This document shows, one piece after another, positions 47,529 through 55,631 of a stretch of 64,000 nucleotides of DNA. Made by a program: the position numbers and the translations under genes. Numbering within the stretch: position 1 is the first letter of the stretch; every line of letters begins with the position of its first letter. Origin of the DNA: Sporosarcina sp. Te-1. GTDB taxonomy: Bacteria; Bacillota; Bacilli; Bacillales_A; Planococcaceae. Location: assembly GCF_017498505.1 (NCBI RefSeq), contig NZ_CP071798.1, positions 1,674,001 through 1,738,000 of the forward strand, given 5' to 3'. The notes under the pieces were generated by a model. It had not been told where the DNA came from. It saw only the letters and a list, made by a program, of their open reading frames with translations, and made no database searches.

Positions 47529-48551
47529 ATGAAAATCCAGTTTCGAAAAGAAGTGGAGTATTTTACTCTTCATGATCCGATGCAGGATGGCAAACTCATT
47601 GATCGTCAAACCGAAATCCGGTTTGACCCGCTGACCGGAGAAACAGCGCGTATTCTGTTCGATCCCGGTGCGCCTTTTACACCAACCGATTTCTCAGAGG
47701 AGGCCGCAGCGACAGCGGGCAAGAAATGTCCGTTCTGTCCTGAGAATGTCTTTGATTCGACACCTCGATTCCCCGATGAATTGATCGAAGGCGGGCGCCT
47801 CATTCATGGCGAGGCCGTCGCTTTTCCGAATTTGTTCCCGTATAGTAAGCATAACGCTGTCGTCCGAATGAGCGATCAGCATTTTGTGAGGCTGGACGAA
47901 TTTACAGTGCCGCTCTTGAAGGAAGCGTTTATGACGGCGCACCAATACGTGGAGAAAGTAGTGGAATTTGATCCGAAGACCACTTACGCATCCATCAACT
48001 GGAATTACCTTCCTCCCTCCGGGGGCAGTATCATCCATCCTCATATCCATGTACTGGCTTCCGAACACCCTACGAACTATCAGGCCAAAATCACTTCTTC
48101 CAGTCGTCAATTTAAGGAGCGTGAAGGAGTCAGCTACTTTGAAACATTGGCTGCGGAAGAAAAAATACATGGAGAACGTTGGATTGGAACAAAAGGCTCG
48201 ATCGACTGGACCCATGCCTTCGCACCAGTCAGCCATGCCGACTTTATCGGCGTATTCGATGCCGCATCCATCCAAGATTTAACGGACGATCATTATGAAA
48301 GCTTAGCCGAGAGTTTAACATCGTTCTTTTCCTATTTCAAACAGATGGGCATCAACAGTTTCAATTTAGGTCTCTTCATTCCTCTCTCAGCATCTAAAGA
48401 GGAGCGGGTTCACGTTCGTCTGATTCCACGAATGACCATCGGCATGTTGAAGACGAGCGATATGAATGTATTCAATTATTTACACGGAGAACCGCTTTCT
48501 TTGAAAGCACCGGAGGATGTGGCGAAGGTCGTCCAACCACATTTTGCATAA
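47529..48551 (+). CDS. GalT-like (HIT-superfamily) nucleotidyltransferase or phosphorylase
   Basis: 340 residues. A zinc-type CPFCPENVF motif near 67-75, then FPNLFPYSKHNAVV, and the active-site-like HPHIHVLASE near 172-181, the pattern of galactose-1-phosphate uridylyltransferase relatives. The overall sequence is not close to GalT, and no gal genes are nearby, so I make no galactose claim. ATG 47529 follows AAAGGAGGA with ideal spacing. It is followed 23 bases later by a BtuF-like gene, probably in one operon. Confidence 0.75.
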   Translation: MKIQFRKEVEYFTLHDPMQDGKLIDRQTEIRFDPLTGETARILFDPGAPFTPTDFSEEAAATAGKKCPFCPENVFDSTPRFPDELIEGGRLIHGEAVAFPNLFPYSKHNAVVRMSDQHFVRLDEFTVPLLKEAFMTAHQYVEKVVEFDPKTTYASINWNYLPPSGGSIIHPHIHVLASEHPTNYQAKITSSSRQFKEREGVSYFETLAAEEKIHGERWIGTKGSIDWTHAFAPVSHADFIGVFDAASIQDLTDDHYESLAESLTSFFSYFKQMGINSFNLGLFIPLSASKEERVHVRLIPRMTIGMLKTSDMNVFNYLHGEPLSLKAPEDVAKVVQPHFA

Positions 48552-48574
48552 AATCAGTAAAGTAGGTGTTTCAG

Positions 48575-49354
48575 ATGAAAAAAGAAGTGATTGACCGAAC
48601 CGGACGCTATGTTTCCTTTTCTTATCCACCAAAGCGGGTCATTTCATTGTGTCCAGGAATTACAGACACCTTGTTCGCTCTCGGATTGGAACAGGAAATT
48701 GTCGGAAGAACCCGTTTCTGCAAATATCCAGAAGATCAAGTCCAGTCTGTTCCCGCTGTCGCGGGGACCAAGGACTTGAAGCTGGACGCTATTCTGGCAG
48801 CGGCGCCCGACCTGGTCATTCTGGAAAAAGAAGAGAATACGAAGGAAATGGCTGAGTTGCTGGAGCAGCATGTGCCGGTGTATGTAGCAGAAGTGCAAAC
48901 AATCCATGAGGCATACCAAATGATTGAAACGATGGGCGATTTGACGAATCGCAAACATGAAGCAAAAAAGCTGATGGCGGAAATACGCGACCGATTTGAC
49001 CATCTGACGAATCGTGCGGGTGCTCGGGCTGCCTATGTCATTTGGAAAAAACCATATATGGTCGTCGGCAAGGATACGTATATTCAAGATGTATTGCAAC
49101 GTCTCGGATTTGAGAACCCCTTCCGGCAAAAAGAGGGCCGCTACCCGACTGTTACGCCGGAAGATTTCCAGCAAGCGGGACTGGAGACGATATTTTTAGC
49201 TTCAGAGCCCTATCCTTTTAAAGAAAAGCATCTAGAGGAATTTAAAAAAATGGCTCCAGAAGCTGAAATTGTCCTGATCGATGGCGAAATGTTCTGGTAT
49301 GGGCCGCGTATGCTTGATGCCCCTGCTTATTTCAATAAAAAGCTCGGTATGTAA
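48575..49354 (+). CDS. Cytosolic helical-backbone metal receptor-like (BtuF/FecB-type) protein
   Basis: 259 residues. Class III periplasmic-binding fold: RVISLCPGITDTLFALGLEQ, VVGRTRFCKYP-like IVGRTRFCKYP, DLVILEKEEN, a long connecting helix region (about 120-150) and WYGPRMLDAPAYF. There is no signal peptide or lipobox, so unlike real transporter-binding proteins it should stay in the cytoplasm. Ligand unknown; cobalamin or iron-chelate relatives are known for the fold. Start ATG 48575 behind AGGTG. Confidence 0.8.
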   Translation: MKKEVIDRTGRYVSFSYPPKRVISLCPGITDTLFALGLEQEIVGRTRFCKYPEDQVQSVPAVAGTKDLKLDAILAAAPDLVILEKEENTKEMAELLEQHVPVYVAEVQTIHEAYQMIETMGDLTNRKHEAKKLMAEIRDRFDHLTNRAGARAAYVIWKKPYMVVGKDTYIQDVLQRLGFENPFRQKEGRYPTVTPEDFQQAGLETIFLASEPYPFKEKHLEEFKKMAPEAEIVLIDGEMFWYGPRMLDAPAYFNKKLGM

Positions 49355-49402
49355 TTCATGGAAATAAGCCCAATCTACTATTCGAATTTCACTTTACATA
49401 GT

Positions 49403-49431
49403 TTGATAGACATGCTATCATCCTCTATGGT
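49403..49431 (+). promoter_or_regulatory. Promoter of the chemoreceptor gene
   Basis: TTGATA, 17 bases, TATGGT, about 57 bases before the start. An inverted repeat TGATAG-acatg-CTATCA overlaps the -35. No SigD-type motility promoter was seen. Confidence 0.5.
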
Positions 49432-49488
49432 ATCTATATAAAATGTGCTACTAATGGCTCATTACAATCCATAAGAGGTGTATATATT

Positions 49489-51180
49489 GTGAATCGTTTT
49501 GCATTTAAGAGCGTCGCTATGAAAATATTAGCCGGTTTCGGGATCGTGATAATATTAATTTCTTCCTATAGCACGTTCAACTTCTACACGAACAAAAGTG
49601 AAAACAAGCAAATGGAAGAGATCATCGATCGGCAAACGGAATTGTTGATTGCCAATCAAATATTATCCAATACACTATCCTCGCGAATTTCGTTCGTTCA
49701 AGGTTACTTACTGACAGGTCAAAGTGTCTATTTGGATCTGTTCGAGCAATATACCGAACTCGGAAAAACAAATGAAGATATCGTCCGCTCTTTGGATGAC
49801 AGCGAAGAATTTGACAAATTAATTCAACAGACAGTCGAATGGCGTGACTATATTACAGAAGAAGTTTTCAAGGAATATGACCGGGGCAATAAAGAAAACG
49901 CTCTTCGGAACATGATGATTTCAAGCAACGATTTAAAAGTGATTAAGGACGGTTACGAACAGATGGCTAAAGAACGTGAGACGGACATCAAGGCGATGGG
50001 AGCCAAAATGTTGGAACACAGTGAAAGAAATTCTCTCATAGGCGTCTTTACGTCTATTACCATCACGATTCTTGCAATTATTGCCGCTTTAGTGACAGCT
50101 CGTACGATTTCAAAACCGATTCATGTGGTTACGAAGCGAATGCGCGAAATTGCGGATGGTGATGTAAGCCAGGAACCGCTCTATACACGTTCCCGCGATG
50201 AAATTGGCCAGCTCGTCGTCGCAACGAACGAGATGAACTCGAAGATGCATTCTCTCCTTCAGCAAATTAACGATGTGGCGGACACAGTGGCCTCTCACAG
50301 CGAGGAATTAACCCAGTCTGCCAATGAAGTGAAGGCCGGCTCGGCACAAGTGGCCATGACCATGCAAGAATTGGCAATCGGCACAGAACAGCAAGCTTCA
50401 AATGCCGGCGACCTTGCCTCTTTAATGGCTTCTTTCCATCAAAAAGTGCAAGAAACAGATGAAAGCGGCGCCAGTATTCAAGGGTATTCCCGCCAAGTCA
50501 GCGACATGGCGTCGGAAGGAAACCGCCTCATAGATTCATCTATGCATCAAATGGAACGGATTAACCAAATCGTCCGTGACTCCGTTGTAAAAGTTGAAAA
50601 ACTACAAGATAACTCGGCAGAGATTTCATTGCTTGTCTCAACGATTAAAGATATTGCAGATCAAACCAATTTGCTCGCCTTAAATGCGGCCATCGAAGCG
50701 GCACGGGCCGGTGAATCAGGACGCGGGTTCTCTGTGGTAGCAGATGAAGTTCGAAAACTGGCCGAGCAAGTATCTTTATCCGTCTCCGACATCTCCTCCA
50801 TTGTCAATCGGATTCAGCAGGACACAAGCCTCGTAACGAACACATTGAAGGACGGTTATGGAGAAGTAGAATCCGGTTCTGAACAATTGAAAGAAACGGT
50901 TCAAACATTTGAGCAGATCAATAGCGCGGTCAATCAGATGGAGACCGGCATAGCGACCATTGCCGGCAACTTAAATGAGATCGCTGAAAGCAGTAAACAG
51001 ATGACCAAAGCAGCGGACGACATTGCATCCGTTTCGCAGGAAGCAGCAGCAGGCGTCGAACAGACATCGGCTTCTGTCCAGCAGACATCCAGTTCCATGG
51101 AGGAAGTGGCAGCGAGCTCTGACCAGTTGGCGAAGCTTGCAGAAAACCTGAACGGTCTCGTCAGGCAGTTTAGATTATAA
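49489..51180 (+). CDS. Methyl-accepting chemotaxis protein
   Basis: 563 residues. Transmembrane helix 1 (about 12-30), a CHASE3-like helical ectodomain (about 35-185, LSSRISFVQGYLLTGQ), helix 2 (about 185-206), HAMP (about 207-258) and a long signalling domain with the hairpin tip DQTNLLALNAAIEAARAGES. GTG start with AAGAGGTG upstream. Ligand unknown; CHASE3 receptors usually sense small molecules at the membrane. No other chemotaxis genes are in the window. Confidence 0.95.
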   Translation: MNRFAFKSVAMKILAGFGIVIILISSYSTFNFYTNKSENKQMEEIIDRQTELLIANQILSNTLSSRISFVQGYLLTGQSVYLDLFEQYTELGKTNEDIVRSLDDSEEFDKLIQQTVEWRDYITEEVFKEYDRGNKENALRNMMISSNDLKVIKDGYEQMAKERETDIKAMGAKMLEHSERNSLIGVFTSITITILAIIAALVTARTISKPIHVVTKRMREIADGDVSQEPLYTRSRDEIGQLVVATNEMNSKMHSLLQQINDVADTVASHSEELTQSANEVKAGSAQVAMTMQELAIGTEQQASNAGDLASLMASFHQKVQETDESGASIQGYSRQVSDMASEGNRLIDSSMHQMERINQIVRDSVVKVEKLQDNSAEISLLVSTIKDIADQTNLLALNAAIEAARAGESGRGFSVVADEVRKLAEQVSLSVSDISSIVNRIQQDTSLVTNTLKDGYGEVESGSEQLKETVQTFEQINSAVNQMETGIATIAGNLNEIAESSKQMTKAADDIASVSQEAAAGVEQTSASVQQTSSSMEEVAASSDQLAKLAENLNGLVRQFRL

Positions 51181-51187
51181 CGGCAAC

Positions 51188-51232
51188 AAGGGCTGTCATG
51201 AATGTCATTTGACTTCAGACAGCCCTTCTTTT
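51188..51232. terminator. Terminator of the chemoreceptor gene
   Basis: AAGGGCTGTC / GACAGCCCTT 10-bp stem with a 20-base loop, then TCTTTT. It reaches the convergent ferritin-like gene's stop. Confidence 0.75.
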
Positions 51233-51626
51233 ATCCGCCCAATCCATTGTATATCGTGGACATCCGGATCGCATGCTCCATTTCATCATGCATAGCAATG
51301 AATATCGGATTATATGCTTGCTGGAACGGGATACTCAGCAACATAATCTTATAATGCTCGACAGCTTCCAGCTCATCAACGAGCGCCCGCCTCGCACACT
51401 CTTTCAAATCATGGCACGCAACCGGCTTTCTAGGATTTTGAACAAACGTCCCGGTCATCATATAATAGAGCTGTTGCAACATCTCATAATGGCTTTTTTC
51501 ATCTTCATACACATGTTGGATGAAATCCCGCCATAATTGATTATTCGTCTGGTCATACATGGATTTGTAAAAATAATAGGACCGATATTCATCCTCGATG
51601 GCCTGCTTCAATTGATTCACAAACAC
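51231..51626 (-). CDS. Ferritin-like/rubrerythrin-type domain protein
   Basis: 131 residues forming a four-helix bundle. Possible di-iron ligands occur in EDEYRSYYFYKSM, HVYEDEKSHYEML, VDELEAVEHYKIM and AMHDEMEHAIRM (paired E and ExxH). GTG 51626 (MFVNQLKQAIEDEY) has AAAGGGTG 5 bases upstream; the longer frame to 51758 runs antisense through yheE and is rejected. Iron or spore-coat related roles are known for relatives; none is proven here. Confidence 0.8.
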   Translation of the reverse strand: MFVNQLKQAIEDEYRSYYFYKSMYDQTNNQLWRDFIQHVYEDEKSHYEMLQQLYYMMTGTFVQNPRKPVACHDLKECARRALVDELEAVEHYKIMLLSIPFQQAYNPIFIAMHDEMEHAIRMSTIYNGLGG

Positions 51627-51697
51627 GGCAGCACCCTTTCGCTCTCGTTTCTTCACTCTATGCGTGCGAAAGCTGCCATATGAAAGGAGCGATTCCG

Positions 51698-51901
51698 TTG
51701 CTGCAGCATTTCCACTACAAACCGATGTATGCGGAAGGCACATTGCCAGGTTGGACATTTTCTTTCTTTTACCAACAGCAACGCTTTACTGGCGATTATA
51801 TGCCTGACGGCAGGATTATCTGGACAGGTGAAACACCACCCGAAGAAGAAAGCGTCAAAAAAATGCTTCATGAGCTCATGACGTTTCACGTATATGAATG
51901 A
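51698..51901 (+). CDS. yheE: YheE-family protein
   Basis: 67 residues, soluble. HFHYKPMY, LPGWTFSFFYQQQRFTGDY, IIWTGETPPEE and the end ELMTFHVYE match B. subtilis YheE closely in order and spacing. TTG 51698 lies 8 bases after AAAGGAG. Divergent from the ferritin-like gene. Function unknown. Confidence 0.82.
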   Translation: MLQHFHYKPMYAEGTLPGWTFSFFYQQQRFTGDYMPDGRIIWTGETPPEEESVKKMLHELMTFHVYE

Positions 51902-51944
51902 AGGGAAGATTTCCACATATACTACCTTTCGATGAGGAGGAGAT

Positions 51945-52094
51945 ATGATGGAAAAAGAAAAATCACCTGAACAGCTGCGAAAAGAGAAGGAACAATTGAG
52001 AGTCCAAGATCAAAAAACGGAAAATGTCTTCGAAGATAAGAGCCGCATACCGGAAGAGCAAAACGCTTGGAAGGAAACACAACCGAAGCGATGA
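51945..52094 (+). CDS. Small hydrophilic protein, 49 residues
   Basis: Starts MMEKEKSPEQLRKEKEQL and ends WKETQPKR. It is highly charged, with no hydrophobic segment and only one Trp. A strong SD (GAGGAGGAG) precedes two ATGs and a terminator follows, which supports a real gene. The composition resembles small intrinsically disordered or spore-core proteins, but no family is claimed. It follows yheE by 43 bases. Confidence 0.6.
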   Translation: MMEKEKSPEQLRKEKEQLRVQDQKTENVFEDKSRIPEEQNAWKETQPKR

Positions 52095-52100
52095 ACAGGC

Positions 52101-52137
52101 AAAAGGGATGGACTTCAAGCGATGTCCATCCCTTTTC
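52101..52137. terminator. Terminator of the 49-residue gene
   Basis: AAAAGGGATGGAC / GTCCATCCCTTTT perfect 13-bp stem with a 10-base loop, then CTTTATT. The A-rich left arm makes it usable from both directions. Confidence 0.88.
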
Positions 52138-52161
52138 TTTATTCATATATATCTCCTCGGG

Positions 52162-52294
52162 TGCGCATAAAACGAGGAAACCGCGCAAAATACACTTCCA
52201 ACCGAGCATACATCGGGAATAATCGCGCATAACAACATCATGTCCGCGCATACATCACCCCTACCCGACCAGAAACCGTTACCAACCGCGCATT
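52162..52294 (-). repeat. Array C: six degenerate 21-bp units
   Basis: Plus-strand TGCGCATA at 52162, CGCGCAAA at 52182, CGAGCATA at 52203, CGCGCATA at 52224 and 52245, and CGCGCATT at 52287. Steps are 20, 21, 21, 21 and 42. It is the TATGCGCG family of array A, inverted. It fills the space between a terminator and the end of the convergent MFS gene. Confidence 0.82.
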
Positions 52295-52386
52295 AGCTGT
52301 GAACCAATTGGTGGATTCGGAAAGCATGACTCTAGTGTTTCTCTCGTTTCCACTGGCTAATGGCTTCCGTCCAACCTTCTCCGTAT

Positions 52387-53643
52387 TTATTCTTCCGCCA
52401 GTTTTCTCCGTCCAAAAATGAAATAATAATAAGTAGATGAAATGACATAGAGCGCAGCTGTAATCGTAAAAGCATAGGCGTAACCCCAATAAGTACCCTG
52501 CGAAACGACAAGCCCGGTTGCAATCGGGCCCATGGTCGCCCACCCTAGATTGAAGACCATCTGATTCGTCGAGTTGGCCAGCCCCTTATACTTATCAGAC
52601 ACCACTTCCATCGCCACCGCACTTTGAATGGGATTCCCCGCATTCATCAAAGCCTGCCGCATTAGGAAACCGAGCGACGCAAACCATAAGGACGTCGTAT
52701 AGGCCGTCAAAATCAAAAACGGAATGGACAGCATCTGGAAGAGGATAAGGGCTTTCACTTTTCCGACTTTCCTTGACAAGGCCGGCCCGATCATCGCTGC
52801 CACCGCCGTCATGGCAGAGCCTAACGACAGGACTAAACCAATATAGGAATTGCTGGCGCCAAACCGATTCGCAAAATAAAGATTTAAATAAGGAACAACC
52901 AGACCGGAACCAAAACCAATCAGCAAGCCGGCAAACGAGAAGTGAAAGATAACAATTAAATTCCGTTTCAAGCTGTCATCCATATGCTGAGTATCGGAGT
53001 CCTTGCCGCTCCGCTGCACTGCCGCTTCTTTCGGCTTCTCCTTCAGCTGAAAGAAGGGAATGAGCCCCGCCGTAAAAATAACGGCCCCAATGAGAAGCGA
53101 ACAGCGTATGGACGCCACGGTGCTCATGTTCAACAGGCTCTCCAGCCCATCCGCGATAATTCCGCCGAATAGGCTCCCGAGAACATTGGCAATGGTAATA
53201 AAAGCAAAATTAACGCTAAACAGATGGACACGCTCGGAAGGAGAAGAATTCTCCGCTAAAAACGGGATACCAGACACTTGGACGAATGCCATGAAAAGAC
53301 CGGTCAAAAATGCAGCCGTAATAATTGGGGCTTCTGTCACCGCCGCTCCCCTGAAAAACAAGGTCGAAGCTGTTAAGACGGCTCCTCCGACGATAAGCCA
53401 TTTCCTTCCGATTTTATCACTCAAGAAACCGGCCGGAATCAGCATGATCGCTGAAGCCGTAGCCGTCATGGAGATGACCTTTCCATTGACCGTCTCCGGC
53501 ATGCCTAACTCACGAATATACAAATTGTACATAACCATAAAAACACCCATCCCAATTTGGATGAGTACATTACCTAACATAAAAAACCGGACGTTCCGGT
53601 TAAACGATAAAAAATTCCGTTTCCACTCCGACATCCATCTCAT
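52387..53643 (-). CDS. Major facilitator superfamily transporter
   Basis: 418 residues, about twelve transmembrane segments. A-motif-like GFLSDKIGRKWLIVGGA sits between helices 2 and 3, with a central cytoplasmic loop (about 195-225). The class resembles drug or metabolite efflux carriers (YfkF/YttB-type), but the substrate cannot be read from sequence. The SD is weak (TTGGAA before ATG 53643), and no terminator of its own was found other than the hairpin beyond array C. Confidence 0.88.
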   Translation of the reverse strand: MRWMSEWKRNFLSFNRNVRFFMLGNVLIQIGMGVFMVMYNLYIRELGMPETVNGKVISMTATASAIMLIPAGFLSDKIGRKWLIVGGAVLTASTLFFRGAAVTEAPIITAAFLTGLFMAFVQVSGIPFLAENSSPSERVHLFSVNFAFITIANVLGSLFGGIIADGLESLLNMSTVASIRCSLLIGAVIFTAGLIPFFQLKEKPKEAAVQRSGKDSDTQHMDDSLKRNLIVIFHFSFAGLLIGFGSGLVVPYLNLYFANRFGASNSYIGLVLSLGSAMTAVAAMIGPALSRKVGKVKALILFQMLSIPFLILTAYTTSLWFASLGFLMRQALMNAGNPIQSAVAMEVVSDKYKGLANSTNQMVFNLGWATMGPIATGLVVSQGTYWGYAYAFTITAALYVISSTYYYFIFGRRKLAEE

Positions 53644-53841
53644 TTTTCAGTTCCAACTTTCCTAGCACACTATTTCGATAATCTAAATATACGTGTAACT
53701 GAATAGTTTCGCAAGTAGAAATGATAAAATTAGCTGCCATGACACCGGCCTTTAGAATCTACCGGATACACCCTTCTTTCCTTCCTTCTTCATTCTTTCA
53801 CCCAGCCCTTTGTAGAGGACTTACAGACCGGCCGATTGTAC

Positions 53842-53874
53842 ACAAAAAGGAGGTCCGGTGTTCCGAACCTCCTT
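53842..53874 (-). terminator. Terminator of the yheIH operon
   Basis: AAGGAGGTTCGG / CCGGACCTCCTT stem (minus strand), then TTTTTGTG, 4 bases after the yheH stop. The remainder of 53644-53841 holds nothing I recognise. Confidence 0.85.
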
Positions 53875-53878
53875 CCTA

Positions 53879-55630
53879 TTATCCTACCTTCGCGCCATTG
53901 CCTGCCTGCAGTTTATACATTTGAGAATATTGGCCGCCGAGCTCTAATAGTTCATCATGCGTCCCTTGCTCCACGATTTCCCCGCGGTCCAATACAAGGA
54001 TCCGATCCGCGTTTTTAATTGTCGATAAACGGTGCGCGATGATGAATGTCGTACGTCCCTTTTTCAACACATCCATCGCATGCTGGATGATCTCTTCTGT
54101 TTCCGTATCGATATTCGAAGTCGCTTCATCCAAAATAAGGATGGCTGGATCGAAGGCTAATGCACGCGCAAATGAAATCAATTGCCGTTGTCCTGAAGAA
54201 AGTGTGCTTCCTTTCTCGACAACCGGTTCATCAATACCACCCGGCAAATGTTTCAGCACGCGTTCGCCGCCAACTGCATCAAGGGATTGCTGGACCTTTT
54301 CCCGGGAAATGCGAGGGTCCCCAAGGCTGATGTTCGACTCGACCGTTCCGCTGAATAAATAAGGATCTTGCAGAACAATCCCCATATGATCGCGGATCGT
54401 CTGACGCGGAATCTGGCCGATATCCTTGCCGTCAATCGTGATCCGCCCCTTCGATACATCATAGAAGCGGAAGAGCAAGTTCATGATCGAACTCTTTCCA
54501 GAACCGGTATGGCCGACCAGCGCCACCGTTTCGCCTTGTTTCGCTTGAAATGAAATATCCTTGAGGACATATTCCTCGTCTTTATACGCAAACCAAACAT
54601 CCTCAAACCGGACATTCCCACGGTAGCGGGCGATCTTCTCGTCACTCACCGGCTCCCCATCCCGATCCATCAAATCAAAGACACGGTCCGCAGCGACAAG
54701 CGACTGCTCCAAACGGGCGAACTGATTGACGATACCTGTGATTGGATTAAATAAGCGAGTAATATAATCGACGAACGCATAGAGCATCCCGACAGATACA
54801 ACACTTCCTGCAGTCAAGGAAGCCCCGCCAAAATACCAGATGAGGAACACGAAAGCGAGCGAACGAATAATATCGACGAGGTTATGGGACGTTGCCGCCT
54901 CCACTTTCAACAGCTTGCTTTGGTAGCTGTAATGTTCTTCATTGATGTCGTTGAACTCCTGATCCATCTGCTTTTCTCTGCGGAATGCCTGAATGATTGT
55001 CATCCCGTTGATGGATTCATTAATCATCGCGTTCATCTCACTGTTCTTGCTTCGGATAATGTGGTTCACCTTTGAAGCGAACTTCCGATAGGCCTTCATC
55101 CAAATATAGAGGACAGGCAAAACGAACAGTGTGATCGCTCCCATCTTCGGATCCAAATAAAAGAGCGCGATGAAAATTCCAAGCATATACATGCCGCTAA
55201 TCGCGAATTGTGACACAACAGTCACATACAAGTTACGGATTGCTTCTGTGTCGTTTGTAATCCTTGCAACTACCTTCCCTGCCGGCAAATTATCGAAGTA
55301 CCGGATTGGAAGTCTCTGAATATGAGCATACAGCTCATTCCTCAGTTTTTGGATAATGCGGTTTGCCGCCTGCTGCAACAGCAAGTACTGGAAATATCGC
55401 AAAATTGCTGTCACTACCGCCAATCCGAAGAAGACGGCAAGCAGCTTGGCGATCGGAGTGAAATTGATCGCATCATCCACCGATGTCGCAATGTGGTCAT
55501 CAATGATCTTTTTGGCGATCATCGGACCCATCAAGTCAGCTCCAACTGCGAATGCCAACAGCGCTAATCCTGTAATAAGAAGTTTTTTATAATGCAATGC
55601 ATAATGCAATAAACGTTTTCCTGTACCCAT
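53879..55630 (-). CDS. yheH: ABC exporter half-transporter YheH (BmrD-like)
   Basis: 583 residues. Six-helix exporter domain (about 15-320), then an ATPase with Walker A GHTGSGKSSIMN, LSSGQRQLISFARA (signature), ILILDEATSNIDTETE and AHRLST. In B. subtilis YheI/YheH (BmrC/BmrD) form a heterodimeric multidrug exporter. Here the partner gene ends one base before the ATG at 55630, which has GGGGAGG 8 bases upstream. Confidence 0.93.
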   Translation of the reverse strand: MGTGKRLLHYALHYKKLLITGLALLAFAVGADLMGPMIAKKIIDDHIATSVDDAINFTPIAKLLAVFFGLAVVTAILRYFQYLLLQQAANRIIQKLRNELYAHIQRLPIRYFDNLPAGKVVARITNDTEAIRNLYVTVVSQFAISGMYMLGIFIALFYLDPKMGAITLFVLPVLYIWMKAYRKFASKVNHIIRSKNSEMNAMINESINGMTIIQAFRREKQMDQEFNDINEEHYSYQSKLLKVEAATSHNLVDIIRSLAFVFLIWYFGGASLTAGSVVSVGMLYAFVDYITRLFNPITGIVNQFARLEQSLVAADRVFDLMDRDGEPVSDEKIARYRGNVRFEDVWFAYKDEEYVLKDISFQAKQGETVALVGHTGSGKSSIMNLLFRFYDVSKGRITIDGKDIGQIPRQTIRDHMGIVLQDPYLFSGTVESNISLGDPRISREKVQQSLDAVGGERVLKHLPGGIDEPVVEKGSTLSSGQRQLISFARALAFDPAILILDEATSNIDTETEEIIQHAMDVLKKGRTTFIIAHRLSTIKNADRILVLDRGEIVEQGTHDELLELGGQYSQMYKLQAGNGAKVG

Positions 55631-55631
55631 C

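Noticed and set aside
49405..49421. Inverted repeat TGATAG-acatg-CTATCA before the chemoreceptor as a regulator site
   Set aside because: Short and single; no matching regulator nearby. Mentioned only with the promoter.
51627..51758. N-terminal extension of the ferritin-like protein
   Set aside because: It would run antisense through the start of yheE and lacks an SD. The GTG at 51626 has one.
53721..53924. 67-codon plus-strand frame between the MFS gene and yheH
   Set aside because: It overlaps the yheIH terminator and the end of yheH, has no SD and no recognisable motif.
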